Assembly: GCA_951640165.1 (NCBI GenBank)
Contig: OX621260.1
Span: forward strand, 20,106,001 to 20,170,000
Source of the DNA: Pseudoips prasinana
Lineage: Eukaryota > Arthropoda > Insecta > Lepidoptera > Nolidae
Reading direction: 5' to 3'
Length of the DNA: 64,000 nt
In this document: piece after piece, positions 43,202 to 54,800 of the stretch
Layout: each line of letters begins with the position of its first letter
How positions within the stretch are numbered: position 1 is the first letter of the stretch
Program-made: the position numbers and the translations under genes
The notes under the pieces: model-generated
What the model was told of the DNA's origin: nothing
Database searches by the model: none
The model's input: only the letters and a program-made list of their open reading frames with translations

Positions 43202-43549
43202 TGGTACGGAAACATTCGCGTGCTAGTCCGATTCGCACTTGGTCGGTCTTTTCTATTGTGTCTGGAATGAGTGCCATGTAACATATTGATACTCATATGA
43301 GTAATTTAATAATACATTTACTTTTTCAGACCGAATCCGACCTATGCATCTAGGTCAACCAGTTCAGTCAAGATTACCTTTCTAATGCCTTCGTAATATC
43401 GATATGTGACGTGCTAAGCTAAACTGGAGTCCAACATGCATAATATGCATTGTGTACGGTGTTCCTACTATCGGGGTCATTTACAGAGCACCACCACTGG
43501 ATAACCTTTTTAAAACCAAACAAACAAAAAACAAAAATCATTAATTCCG

Positions 43550-43835
43550 TAAAATAAACACATTTACATATGTGGAATCGTCATTTTTTACCCTACCGTG
43601 CAGTGCATGACGTGGCAGCTACTGTGAAATAGTGCCAGAAAACTCAGTAAAAATCCTTTCTTAAAATAAAATATACTTAAGATTAAATACAATCATGTGT
43701 GTTGACTCAGAACAACTCAATCCCAAGCACTTTTGTCACTTAAATAATCAGAAATTTTGATACACAATTTGGCTTTAATAATTCTTTTAAACTTATTCGT
43801 AGACAATTCTTTAAAACCCTTAATAGTGTAAAAGA
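43550..43835 (-). repeat. CR1/jockey-like LINE 3' end, reverse
   Basis: TACCCTACCGTGCAGTGCAT to AATTCTTTTAAACTTATTCG, the mirror of 38876-39190. Confidence 0.7.
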
Positions 43836-44142
43836 ATTTTTAATTGCAATTCAGTTCATTCTATTCGCAAAAAACAGATGCTAATCTGTAAGATAAGTGC
43901 ATAATTTAGGTTTATCAAGTAAAATATACAAGTTGTAACATAAAACGGGAAGAGATTTAAAAAGAGAACCATTTGATGATTTGAACATATAAAAGAAAAC
44001 CATTTTGTGGAATACAAAAAATAATTTGCTTCTGTACGAATTTCGTCAACTGATCGCCATTTTGAATGAGAAATACTCTTATTTTTGTGTAGTTTGCAAA
44101 TTGAAATATGTTGTATCTTGAATATATATCATGGAATATCTA

Positions 44143-44394
44143 TCTATACATAATAATATAATAAAATAGTAGAAAAGTCAAAACTGTACCTACAGTAAAT
44201 TTTTTTTTTAAAGAATACTCGGGGCGTGATCTACAATCGATATCGACGCCAAAAATATAGTTTTTAGTATTTTGTCTGTTTGTAGTCCTCGGGTCAACAT
44301 ATAGGCTACATATTATCACGCTATCAACTACGGGGGAGAAACTGTGATAATTTATAAAATTTAACGCGGGTAAAACCAATACGGGGCGCTGCTA
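44143..44394 (+). mobile_element. Short Helitron, copy 6, degenerate
   Basis: Same family with an internal deletion around 44285 and a broken 3' end (AAAACCAATACGGGGCGCTGCTA). Confidence 0.7.
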
Positions 44395-44694
44395 ATATTG
44401 AATATAGCAATATACACTTATAAAAGAAATATTCAATGTTGTTATTTAAATTGAGATACACGCTTTTTGTTTGCCTAACTAATTAACTACCTTTTTGTTA
44501 CTTTTTCTAGTTTTTGTGTCCTGTTATTACTTATCTATTGACCTTCCTTGCCCTTCATCGAAATATATCCTTGATTGATTTTAATAAGTTGTGTATCGTT
44601 CGATTTGAGCCAACAAGACAATTCTTTGGAGTTTTTTAGAGTTGAGATAACTGATATACTACATATCCTAAGTACTTTTCTTTTGTATAAAATA

Positions 44695-45165
44695 AAATAA
44701 ATAAATAAAAAAGGTTTTTATTCACGTAGACTTTAAAAAAGCGCTTGTTAATAGTCAGAACATGTTTGTAGTAATATAGTTGTATACATTAGATATTATT
44801 TCTAGTAACATAGATATTTAGGTACATCTTGTATGAAAACATTTATAAAATTTATTTTATTACAGAAATGATATTTAGCTAGCTCGTATCAAGTTATTGT
44901 CAAGAGATTATGTTTAATTATCTAGTTTAAGTCTAATATTTTTACTACATATTGTCAATGGTTCTGTCTATATTAAAGGTATTATTATTATGACGGACCT
45001 TGTGTTAATAACGACGGTCGCGCTTTAATGCTACCACCGGATCCAATGCGCCCCAACTGAGAAGACCCAGCGAAACAAACTCAGTGGGTTCATCTACTAC
45101 CGGTTTCAACACGACCCAGTTGAGACGGTCCGGCGAAACATACTCAAGCGGGCATGAACACGGGA
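44695..45165 (-). repeat. Family D retroelement 3' end, reverse
   Basis: TTTTTATTCACGTAGACTTT to CCACCGGATCCAATGCGCCC and a second similar block (GACCCAGTTGAGACGGTCCG). Confidence 0.7.
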
Positions 45166-45211
45166 TTTGGTCCAATTAGAGTAATTATTTAGTAGGCAAA
45201 CACATTACATA

Positions 45212-45418
45212 ATGTACTATTGGGGAAATATGCGGTGCCCCACAGTGGATACTGAATACAGTGATCTTTGAAACGCACCCGATGATCCGCATATGATGGC
45301 ATGTTAAGGCTTGAATAATGCGTTAACATGCCATTATATGCGGGTCATCGGGTGCGTTTCAAAGATCACTGTATCCAGTATCCACTGTGGGGCACCGCAT
45401 AGTTCCCCAATGGTGCAT
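45212..45418. mobile_element. Near-perfect hairpin MITE, about 207 bp
   Basis: Arms of about 95 bp (45212-45303 and 45321-45418) are almost perfectly complementary, with a short spacer. Outer ends ATGTACTATTGGGG / CCCCAATGGTGCAT, probable TA on each side. Non-coding. Confidence 0.72.
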
Positions 45419-45496
45419 TAGGGCATTGACGGGCCAGTTGGTGTCGTTAGTAGATGCTTGCCTTGACGTTGTACGTCGTGGGTTGATTGCCACCCA

Positions 45497-45638
45497 GGGG
45501 CTCTACCGGCCAAGTCGCCGAACATCGATTTCTTAAATGGTGTTCGTTAAATCGGCTTCCATGTCCACATGTGACGTCATAAATGGTCCGAAATCGATTG
45601 TCAACGTTGATGCTGATTGAACGATTGATAAAGTCTTT
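45497..45638. repeat. Single foldback-family module
   Basis: GGGGCTCTACCGGCCAAGTC ... CATGTGACGTCATAAATGGT ... TTGTCAACGTTGATGC; one arm only, matching 30790-31600. Confidence 0.7.
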
Positions 45639-45758
45639 CAAGCTACCCCAATCTGTCAAATTTCCTCAGTTGAAAGTGAACCTTATGCCTTTGTGATAAA
45701 GTTGAAAATCTATAAAAGTAATTTGACAGATTGGGGTAGCTGGATGTGCTGGCGTCTG
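45639..45758. mobile_element. TA-flanked MITE, 135-bp family (copy 4, left-truncated)
   Basis: The left terminus is missing and begins at CAAGCTACCCC; the right end GCTGGCGTCTG is intact, followed by TA. It abuts a fragment of the foldback family (45497-45638). Confidence 0.78.
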
Positions 45759-45764
45759 TACATT

Positions 45765-46013
45765 CAGGCAGTTGGCGTGGATGCTTGCCTTTCACGCCGC
45801 AGGTCGTGGGTTCGATTCCCACCGACAGATATTTGTGTGCATGAACATGTCTGTTTGTCCTTTGTCTGGATGTAATTGTCTATATAAGTATGTATTTACA
45901 AGAGAAAAGCAGTATATATAGGGAATTCAGTCATCTGATTTCCATATTACAAGCTCTGCTTAATTTGGGATCAGGTGGCCGTGTGTGAATAATGCCCCAG
46001 GATATTATATTAT
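45765..46013 (+). repeat. SINE-A, near full-length
   Basis: GGTCGTGGGTTCGATTCCCA B box, complete body and GATATTAT tail. Directly follows MITE copy 4. Confidence 0.8.
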
Positions 46014-46479
46014 TATAGTCGATTAGTCTATTTTAGTATCACCTATTTCTCAACCTCTTTCTTAACACGCCAATGTGACGTGTTACTTTATTGAAGCTAA
46101 AAATACGACTAAGTGTGAATTTCGTGACAAAAATCAATAGGTTTTAAAAACTCACGTTATACCGTGACACGTGTAGTGTTACGTGATGGTATCTTGACAC
46201 ATTATGTACATTGTACATAGACGTTATATACTATGTAGCCACAAGATAGTTCTTTTTAAAATTTATACATACATACTTCATACGTAGATATATCACTCAC
46301 TACACGCCGCGCCGCCACGTGTTAGCGGCTCCGGTAAGCCAGCGATTTGTTTGTGGCATAATCACTGTGCCGGACTGACAGGAGTGGGCAATAGAAGAGG
46401 GCAATCCAGAGCCCTCCAAGGATACGTCCTCACCATCTGGGACATGGCGCAAAAAGGGGACGCCGGAGCAACATATAGT

Positions 46480-46955
46480 TTATCGGGACCGGGACAAGTC
46501 CCTTCCTCTTACCCACCACTGCAACTCCTGTGAGCCAGGATCCACAGTGGTGGGGCTCAGGCATGTCCCGGGAAATCGCTTTAATTGTCTTGGATCCCGC
46601 AACGAATTTAATCAGAAAGAAAAAGGAGTTAGAAATTAATATTCCACTTCCCTCCAGAGCAAAGCGGTAGACATAATGATAGAAAGAGGCTATAGCCTCA
46701 TAAAACGAGAGAATTGCAACTAGAGAAGCTGGCTGCAAAAGCACCGAGGATCAATTTAAGGGTCCTAAGTGAGCTGATATATTTGATTCCAATAGCTAGC
46801 AAAAGCGCTTAAACGCACGGAAGTTGTTCCTTGTTGCTACAAGATCCGTGTAATAAACCAGAGCATAATACCCGCATTCCCGGGCTCCTCCCATCAGGCG
46901 CTAAGAGAGGTCCACGGCAGGTTAGGTTTCAGTGGGTGGGATACGCAGGCGATCT
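46480..46955. repeat. LINE-like fragment
   Basis: ACCCACCACTGCAACTCCTG ... AATCGCTTTAATTGTCTTGG matches 58235-58390, and CTAAGAGAGGTCCACGGCAG matches 42105 in reverse. Confidence 0.5.
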
Positions 46956-47087
46956 CCGCCTTATCAAAAAAAAAAGATCTATCACTACATAGTATAAAAC
47001 AAAGTCGCTTCCCTCTGTCTGTCTGTTCCTATGTATGCTATATATGATCTTTAAAACTACGCAACGTATTTTGATCCGGTTTTTAGG

Positions 47088-47390
47088 GTTCCGTAGCCAA
47101 ATAGCAAAAAACGGAACCCTTATAGATTTGACATGTCTGTCTGTCTGTCCGTCCACTATGTCACAGCCACTTTTTTCCGGAACTATAAGAGCTGTACTGT
47201 GATAAAACTAAAAAAATATATGATGTACATGACTATGCAAACTAACAACGAAGATTGGTTTGAACGAGATCTAGTAAGCCGTTTTTTTAATAAATCGTAA
47301 ACCTCAATTTACCTTACATTTAATCAATTGAAATACTTGCTGCTACGGAACCCTTCATGTGCGAGTCCGAGTCGCACTTGGCCGGTTTTT
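47088..47390 (+). repeat. GGTTCCGTA repeat, variant 1, short copy
   Basis: Starts AGGGTTCCGTAGCCAAATAG and ends CGAGTCGCACTTGGCCGG; matches 5529-6073 in reverse. Confidence 0.7.
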
Positions 47391-47535
47391 ATTTCAATAG
47401 TTAGAGTGATTTAAGAGGAAGGTTTATGTATAATATAGTAGACAAACACTTATCATTTTAGAGGTTTCTTAAGGAAAGAAATACATTTAGTTGCACTTAC
47501 ATTGTAAAAGCTAGCTAAACCCTACGAGATGATTA

Positions 47536-47792
47536 AATACGTTGGCATGGTTGGCAAATGCTTGATTTTTACGCCGGAGGCCGTGGGTTCGATTCCCACC
47601 CAGGACGGATTTATGTGCATGAACATGTCTGTTTGTCCTGAGTCTGGGTGTAATTATCTATATAAGTATATATTATTAACAAAAGAAAAGTTGTATAATG
47701 TAGTGTATCAGTTATCTGGTTTCCATAGTACAAACTCGGTTTAGTTTGGGATCAGATGGCCATGTGTAAATAATGTCCCAGGATATTATTAT
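47536..47792 (+). repeat. SINE-A, full-length
   Basis: Head GTTGGCATGGTTGGCAAATG, B box GGTTCGATTCCCAC, body and ATGTCCCAGGATATTATT tail. Confidence 0.82.
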
Positions 47793-47799
47793 TATTGAC

Positions 47800-47910
47800 T
47801 GCCAGTCACTGCCCAGAGTCGAGGTTCGAACCCGATGCCCTCCAGCGAGGGTACTTAGTTGGTAGTTTAGCAAGACGGCTGGAGCCCTCACTCGCCGCTA
47901 TAGTCCGGTG
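47800..47910 (+). repeat. 3' UTR fragment of the jockey-like LINE
   Basis: Contains GCCCAGAGTCGAGGTTCGAAC and GCCCTCC, matching (in the other orientation) 63440-63530. Short and non-coding. Confidence 0.55.
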
Positions 47911-48110
47911 CAGCACTGAATTGAAGTATATATTTACTATCAGCATTGTACTCGCGGGAACCCGGGACGGGTCGATAGTAAGCAATAAACCAGAAATATC
48001 TACATTTAACTGTCTTAACGTAATTACTTCAGTTCACGAAGCTATCGGTGCATTAGATTTTATTGCGCATCGGTTTATGACATGACATTTACTTACTTAT
48101 CGTATTTTCT

Positions 48111-48478
48111 GACTGCCTCGTTGGTCTAGCGGTAGCCACCCGTAGATAACGAGGTCCTGGGTTCAAATCCCGGGTCGGGCCAAAAAGTGATTTTGGGACT
48201 TTTCCGTAAAAAGAAATTTCTCAGTATCAGCCCGAAGTCTGGGAGTTGGCGGTAGGTATTATACCCCCGTGCCTCGGAGAGCACGTAAAGCCGTCGGTCC
48301 CGTGCCTGACCTCTTTCCGGTCGTGTCGCTAGGCGTCCCATCGGATCATGAGAGTGATGGAATAGAAAGTGCTCCTGTGTTTGCGCACACACTTGAGCAC
48401 TATAATATGTCAGGCGCAGATGGCTAATCTCTGTTGAGACTGGCCGCCGTGGCCGAAATTCGGCTAGGAGGACATTAT
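48111..48478 (+). repeat. SINE-C, full-length
   Basis: Complete head and body, ending GGAGGACATTATTA, with a small head deletion. Confidence 0.8.
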
Positions 48479-48489
48479 TACATTACATT

Positions 48490-48895
48490 ATCGTATGGGC
48501 AGTGGTGTTTTTTTATTTTTTTTTTGTGATGATACAATCGCCACTCCTTGCCATGAGCAGGGACGTTATTTAGTTATAATTGTATTATTATTCAGTTTTT
48601 GTGTTAATTGTTATTATTGTATTATATTTCTATGTTCTAATTTTAATTTCTATGAGCAGTGGTTACCCTAGTGTCAGAGTTGTTCAAGCCGCCCAGTAGG
48701 CCTCTGACTTGGCTTAACGACTTTTGCCAAATGGCTTCAATCGGGACAGACAACCTGCCCTCCGAAGAACGGAGACGCTCAGAAATTGTAACATTTTTGC
48801 GGTCACCCATCTATGGACTGACCGCGAGCCTAGTTGCTTGACCTCGCCGATCACTTGCGGCCGGCGAGAGCATCTGGTTATGAGCGCCTGGCACT
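48490..48895 (+). repeat. GGCAGTGGTTACC repeat with a retroposed insert
   Basis: Interrupted after TATGGGCAGTGGT by 144 bp (48507-48650) and resumed at TATGAGCAGTGGTTACC. Confidence 0.72.
48507..48650 (-). mobile_element. Small retroposon with 13-bp duplication
   Basis: The poly(T)-rich start (GTTTTTTTATTTTTTTTTTG) is a minus-strand poly(A) tail. Flanks TATGGGCAGTGGT (48494-48506) and TATGAGCAGTGGT (48651-48663). Confidence 0.65.
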
Positions 48896-49318
48896 GATAT
48901 TCTCATATTATGTTGACCTAATGAATGTCACAAAAACCCAAGTAATATATATAATAAATAATGATTAATAATCCTTCTGTTTAAATTAACGTTCGATAGA
49001 TGAAAACCACATTGATATCGGTCCATCCATTCGGGAATTATGAGTCATATAAACTTATGAGCAATGCTTCACCGTACCAGATTAATTGTCACTGTGCGAC
49101 TCCTGAAAAACAAAAAAAAAACAAGGTACTTTAGACTTTAGTTAGACCATAAGACTGCAGTAAAACTTAGATACACGAAACGTAACTGGCTGTGTGAGAA
49201 AGAGAGAAGTAAAATGTGTGCTCGCACCTCTCTCTCTCTATCTCTTTCTATAAATAAATAAATTTATTTCACTCACAAAGATCAAGTACAAACGTTGTAA
49301 TACATTTTATGTCACTTA

Positions 49319-50691
49319 GGGTCTGTTTCACAATGTCCAGATAAAGTGACAGATATTAGTTCTGGATAAAACACATTGCGTTTCACCACCACCTTCCCGA
49401 TAATTTATTTGCCAGATAGCTATTCGGCAGTTAGGTACTAACTAATAGGTAGATTTGGCAACGTCGCATTTTGTCGTTCCGTCTTACGAAACATACAACG
49501 TATAAATACATTTCTTATGATAAACACATATCTTTTTACAATTTTTTTATGGTTAGTATAAATATTTTCAAATTTATCTTCTAACTATTATTTTATCAAA
49601 TCAAAATACATACATAATTTTTTTTTGCGTGAAATTAAACGTACGAAAGTCAAATAAATAGACGTCAAATGTTAATGTCAACAAATGTTTGTTGCGGTGT
49701 TTCGGTGGTGTTTTTCTTAGCGGTGTCAGATTTATGCGCGGTTCACTATCAAATAAATATATAAGATAATTCATCAATTTCGTCTTCAATAGTATCAAAT
49801 TTTACCATTTTATTCTAACAATTAACACCACCGAAATAAGCATGAATGACATCTGTCAGATATCTTATCCATCAGTTAACTTTGTTATCTGAAGCTTGAT
49901 CTGGCCAATAGTTTACTTGGCAGTTTATTTGCCAGTAAGCACTATTCATGGATTGTGAAACGCAAACGATGTCTTCGATAGATAAGTTGCAAGTAGCTTA
50001 TTCGGGACTTTACCTGGACATTGGACTACTATACCTAATTGAAATTTGGGGCAGTGCTGCTAAAACGAAACTATTAGAACTCCAAGTCACTCAAAACAAA
50101 CTCTTAAAAATTCTTTTCAACTATCCATATTTAACACCAACTAGTACAATTTATAAAAACACAAAAATAATGAATATCAAACAGTTATATATTTATTACA
50201 CTTGTATTTTCATCAGAAAAGTCCTTAACAATAGTATTCATACAAAAATAAAACTAACACAATTTAAACAAATTAGCCAACGTAGTACACGACGAGCTAG
50301 CGTTCATTTCTCCAACAGTTTTTGATCTGCGATTAGATACCGGCTAAGTTGAGTTTTGAATGCATTGAGTGAGTGTACATTTCTAATATGTGAGGGTATT
50401 TTATTGTAAAGTTGTGCTTCTTCAAAAGTAAGCATTTTTTTGCCATAGTTAGTTCTAATTTTCGGTAGTCTTACCGAAAATTTTTACCGGTTTGTACCGG
50501 TTTGTACCGGTGATTAGCCGGTATCTAATCGCAGATCAAAAACTGTTGGAGAAATGAACGCATTGAATGGGTAACTAAAGATGGTGAACTTTATTACAAC
50601 TTATTTTAATTAGTATTGTTCTCAAGTAAGTGACATGTAATGTTTTTATTGAGAATAAAAGTTCTTTAAACCTACATTGTGAAACAGACCC
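49319..50691. mobile_element. Harbinger-like element carrying a rearranged LINE piece
   Basis: Inverted ends GGGTCTGTTTCACAATGT, flanked by TTA on both sides (49316-49318, 50692-50694), fit PIF/Harbinger TWA target choice. It is 1,373 bp with no transposase seen. From about 49970 to 50660 the interior is LINE-derived sequence rather than transposon sequence. Confidence 0.65.
49975..50660 (+). pseudogene. LINE ORF2 C-terminal fragment, internally inverted
   Basis: Plus strand 49999-50300 encodes the region after the reverse transcriptase of a CR1/jockey-like LINE (LIEIWGSAAKTKLLELQVTQ, then a tyrosine-rich segment, ISQRSTRRAS). From 50301 the continuing protein (LPKIRTNYGKK ... LYNKIPSHIRN ... 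LIADQKLLEK, stop) is on the minus strand up to about 50480. A 47-bp arm (50301-50347) is then repeated in inverted, sense orientation at 50514-50560, followed by 3' UTR. It is a remnant with an internal inversion. Confidence 0.75.
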
Positions 50692-50869
50692 TTAGTATAA
50701 TTAACTAGATTTGTGAGAGCTGGTGCCTATTGTAGGTTTAGAAGAAAACCTGAAACAGGTCACCAGTGCCCACTCCCTAGTTTATACCTAGTAAGTAATT
50801 AAACTTTATTTTAAGCTTAATGGTACATGACGTGAGACGGTATTTAAACAGATTAATACTTAAAACAAG

Positions 50870-51205
50870 ACAATATGACACATATTGTTATATATACAGA
50901 CAATATGTATTGTGTTTGTATTATATACAGACAATAGTGTAGTAAAATATAGCTGAAACTATAAATTTTGATAATTAAACTTAAACATCATCTCTTTGAC
51001 AATAACTTAATACAAGCTTGCTAAATATAATTGCTATTATAAAATAAATTTTATAAATGTTTTCATACAATCCGTGTACCTAAATATCTATGTAACTAGA
51101 AATAATAATGTATACACCTTTATTACTACAAACATGTTCTGACTATTTACAAGCGCTTTTTGAAAGACTACGTAAATAAAAACCTTTTTTATTTTATTAT
51201 TTTAT
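50870..51205 (+). repeat. Family D retroelement 3' end
   Basis: TCTTTGACAATAACTTAATAC to AGACTACGTAAATAAAAACC. Confidence 0.65.
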
Positions 51206-51488
51206 TTTATTTAAAAAAACTAATAGAAAAAGAACATATTATAAAGAATAAAAAAAAATCTAAATAAAAGTAGAGAGTTTGTAGATGTGTTAGTGGGTAT
51301 TCTATGGGGTATTCTATCTTCACTAACTTTTGTATCCCTCGTAACTTCCGTTCGCCTCACCCGATCACATTTTTCGTCACGCATTCACCAACTTACTCCA
51401 ACTCAAGGGTGTGTAAAGATCTTATATTTCAAAAATATTAATAAATATTTGAATCCGTTGTCTCAGTAGTATCCATAGTAGACACGGC

Positions 51489-51593
51489 TACATATCAAGC
51501 TAAACATATCCAGTATAAGCTGACCTCTCATTGTATGGAAATCCTATACAACGCGGGCTCAGGTTATACTGGAATCGTTTAGCTTGATATGTA
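51489..51593. repeat. Imperfect inverted repeat, 38-bp arms
   Basis: TACATATCAAGCTAAACATA at the left and its complement at the right, with a 30-base loop. No flanking duplication seen. Confidence 0.6.
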
Positions 51594-51767
51594 CCCATGT
51601 GTGCTTTGTTTAGTTTGGGCGAGATGACGCTGTGTGTGTGATATGTCCCTATTAATAATAATTATTTTTTTTAATTTTTATTATTAAAACGGTAAAGATA
51701 ACCCGAAAACGAGCGTGTCCCTCGATACCTGATTATTAGTTTTAAAGATAAGCAAATATTAACAAAA

Positions 51768-52148
51768 TTTAGGCGAACCAAAGTAACTGACATAGCCCGA
51801 AGAATTGCCAAACTGAAGTGGTAGGGCACATAGCTCGTAGAACCGACGTCCGTTTGGGTAGAAAGTTCTCGAGTGGCGACCACGACCCGGAATACGCATC
51901 GTGGGCAGGCCCCCTACAAGGTAACCGCTATCAAGTATACTATATTTACGCTTCTTGAGGGTCTCTGCTGATATCCCAGAAATAAATAAAAACCTATTGA
52001 TAAGCGTGGGCACTCCCCCTATAAGATGGACCGATAATCTTGTAAGGTTCATTGGAAGTCGTTGGCTACGGATAGCGCAAGACCGGCAATTTTAGAGATC
52101 TTTGGGTAAGGCCTTTGTCCAGCAGTGGCCGTCTTCCGGCTGATATGA
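51768..52148 (+). pseudogene. RTE-like LINE ORF2 C-terminus with an extra segment
   Basis: Same reading as 36318-36616, but with a roughly 100-bp segment (51919-52025) between two copies of CCCCCTA-AAG. The segment also precedes the copy at 32375, so it may belong to another subfamily. Confidence 0.6.
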
Positions 52149-52691
52149 CGAAATTTAAAAACAGGTAATTCAAGATTACTATAATGAGTTTATTTCTGTG
52201 ACTCCCATTTTCCCCATATCTATAAGGACTCTACTTACTTATAAGGAAAAATGTTTTTTTTTTTATTTAAGTTAGTTTACCCGTTTACTTACAAACACAC
52301 TTGTACCGATATTGGTAATATTCCATAGCAAATCACAAGACTTTTATTAGAAAGGATATATTTATGTTGTACCTAAGTATGTATTTATACTTACTGAGAT
52401 ACTCCATCTAATCTAAAAATTAATGTTAATAATATGCAATCACGAACACATCGTTCGTTATTTGCATGTATGTAATTGCAAAAAAGCTATACCTTATCAT
52501 TGCATTTCACGCGTGATTTATATCAAACTATGTAATTAATTGTAACAAAATTTCTCACGTTCAGTTTTGAGGTTATACAAATGGCAGCGCACCTTGGTCG
52601 TCTGCTTGAATCTCTAGAAAGAGAGAGAGAGAACTTCTACCACAAGCCGCATTAAGCCTAGTTATAAATATAACTATTTGCAACTAATTTT

Positions 52692-53060
52692 TTGTAAAAA
52701 ACCAACAACCTCGCAGTAGGAGATATTTAACACCATAAGCACCAACTTTTGTTCTACGAGTTCGGACATAACTCGATACATGAAAAATAAATATTTTACA
52801 CGGACGACTGGCGACGAGAGAAATGGGTCAAGTTCAAAGGCGCTAGCGCTGCATCCCTCTGCGCCTTCGCAATAGTATACTTATAATTGTGTAATGTAAT
52901 TACTTTGTAGTTGCGTGTAGAGTTAAATATTCAAGAGGGAAATGAAATGAAATAGTTTTGTAAGAAAATAATATCTAACAAATTATGAAAAGTTGTTGAA
53001 CAAATGCTGTTGCTTAAGGTGTTAGCTATCTTGTCCTGCGAGGTTGTTGGTGTTTTACAA
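52692..53060. mobile_element. Long-inverted-repeat element, copy 3
   Basis: Ends TTGTAAAAAACCAACAACCT and GAGGTTGTTGGTGTTTTACA; shared core TTCAAAGGCGCTAGCGCTGC. Non-coding. Confidence 0.74.
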
Positions 53061-53172
53061 GTAACGTTATGTACGCAAAATTTATTTTGCTGAACATCAT
53101 TGACCCCTAAACACGATTCAACTACTTACACTCGACAGAAAGTCTCCTCTAAAAATGCTTAAATCAATATTA

Positions 53173-53308
53173 TCACACTAATATTATAAAGGCGAAAGTT
53201 TGTGTGTGAGTGTGTATGTTTGTTACTTCTTCAGGTGTAAACGGCTGGAGCGATTTTAATAAAATTTGCTATGGAGTTTAACGCGGGTAAACCGCGGTGC
53301 ACAGCTAG
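53173..53308 (+). mobile_element. Helitron-like element, second family
   Basis: A|TCACACTAATATTATAAAGG at the 5' end and GGTGCACAGCTAG|T at the 3' end, with a subterminal GCGGGTAAACCGC hairpin. 136 bp. Confidence 0.72.
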
Positions 53309-53457
53309 TCTAGAATAAAAACAACTCAATTTAAAATTGTTATTATTATATGCAGTGCACAGCACACATTCGAATTGCTATAACTATATTTAGTGTCAAT
53401 AATGTCAATTTATAAATGTCAACTTTTCTCGACATTAATCATTTATCAACATAATTA

Positions 53458-53690
53458 TTGTATGGGCAGTGGTGACCCTAGTATCAGCGTTGTTTAAGCC
53501 CAGGCTCTCTGATATGGCTTATCGACAGTATTCTAATGACTAAAACCGGGACCGTCAGTTTAAGGAGTACCCGAAGCAGGGATACGCTCAAAAATTAAAT
53601 CATATTGGCGGTCAGCTATTTGTGGACTATTTGATTAATCTTACCAGTCATTTACGAACTGGAGACACCACCTAGCTATAAGCGTTCATT
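53458..53690 (+). repeat. GGCAGTGGTTACC repeat, divergent
   Basis: GTATGGGCAGTGGTGACCCT to CACCTAGCTATAAGCG. Confidence 0.62.
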
Positions 53691-54134
53691 AAAATTTTAA
53701 AATGAAGACTACTTTCCTTTTTAGATGAGACGAACTATACTAACATTACATTAATTTCAAGGTGCTTTTGCTCATTTAGAGATATCGGTCTAAAACGTAT
53801 TGTATAGAACTCGATAATTTGGTTGTCATAGTACCATCGTGAAGAATACATTATCCTCTTTGTACTAAGTAGACGATATCCAGTTAATACTGGATTTTTT
53901 TTACCATCTTGTGGACAATACACATTGGATGCCCACACGGAGGCTGCGTGATCTCAGTAATTGTTATTTACTGTGCGTATTTGTTCTAGAACAAATATCT
54001 GACATCTCACTAAGTGAAAGAAAAAAAAAAGACATGTGTGAAAATTAAACATTCATTTAGGCTTAGAATACGTCAATATTTCTTTGTATTATTACTTATG
54101 ATGTTTTCTATATGTATGTTACATATATATAACT

Positions 54135-54375
54135 TCGCTGTGTGGTGATGGCGTAGAATATCATCACCCCATCTCATCCCCAGGGCGGTGGGAGGCGTAG
54201 AAATCGTCCCGAGCGAGCCTACCAGAGAACGGGCAGCAGCGTTTTTCTGTGAACTATGACCATCAAACTGCTATCGCCAACCCGTCTGTAGAGCTTGGCG
54301 ATTATGCCATATCCCCCATTCTTAGGGGAGGCTTTCCAGCAGTGGTCATAATTTAGCTGACATAGTGATATAGAT
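54135..54375 (+). repeat. RTE-related LINE tail, family B
   Basis: CACCCCATCTCATCCC and AGAGAACGGGCAGCAGCG, ending near 54370. Confidence 0.6.
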
Positions 54376-54379
54376 ATAT

Positions 54380-54800
54380 AATCGTAGCTAATACCACAGC
54401 TAATACTATGAAAGAGGCCATGTCATCCCATTTGGTGGAGTCACCCGCTAGCATCGAACTTACACCCGGACAGATCCCGTCCAATCCCAGCGACCACTCG
54501 CCTCTGGTTATCCAGGCCGGGTTCACTTATGACCTTAGTAATAAAGATGTGTTCATGTCAATATAGCGAATAGAGAGAGAAAGCCGCAGGTTAGCTAGGG
54601 TAGCCTCCTTAACGAGTCATCGGTGATCCCGTGCAACTGATCACACCCTCTCTTAGAATTCTGGCCTTTTGCTTCAGCGGCCCCCTGAGCTGTGGCCCGA
54701 ACCCCAAAAGGGTGGCTTCAGGTATTAGTCGTTTAATTTAAGCTACTGGTTAAGAGCCTTCTGCGCTAGCCAAATGCTCATTGCCTTCAATTCTTTAATT
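54380..54800. other. GC-richer segment, unrecognised
   Basis: About 54420-54730 is clearly richer in GC than its surroundings (GATCCCGTCCAATCCCAGCG, CTGAGCTGTGGCCCGAACCC). No long frame on either strand. Possibly an old retroelement fragment. Confidence 0.35.

Larger units (their letters stand above)
42437..43255 (+). repeat. GGTTCCGTA repeat, variant 2, with two nested insertions
   Basis: The same element as 32539-32841, interrupted by a Harbinger MITE (42492-42720) and a Helitron (42889-43201). The distal end is degraded (TCCGATTCGCACTTGGTCGG). Confidence 0.82.
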
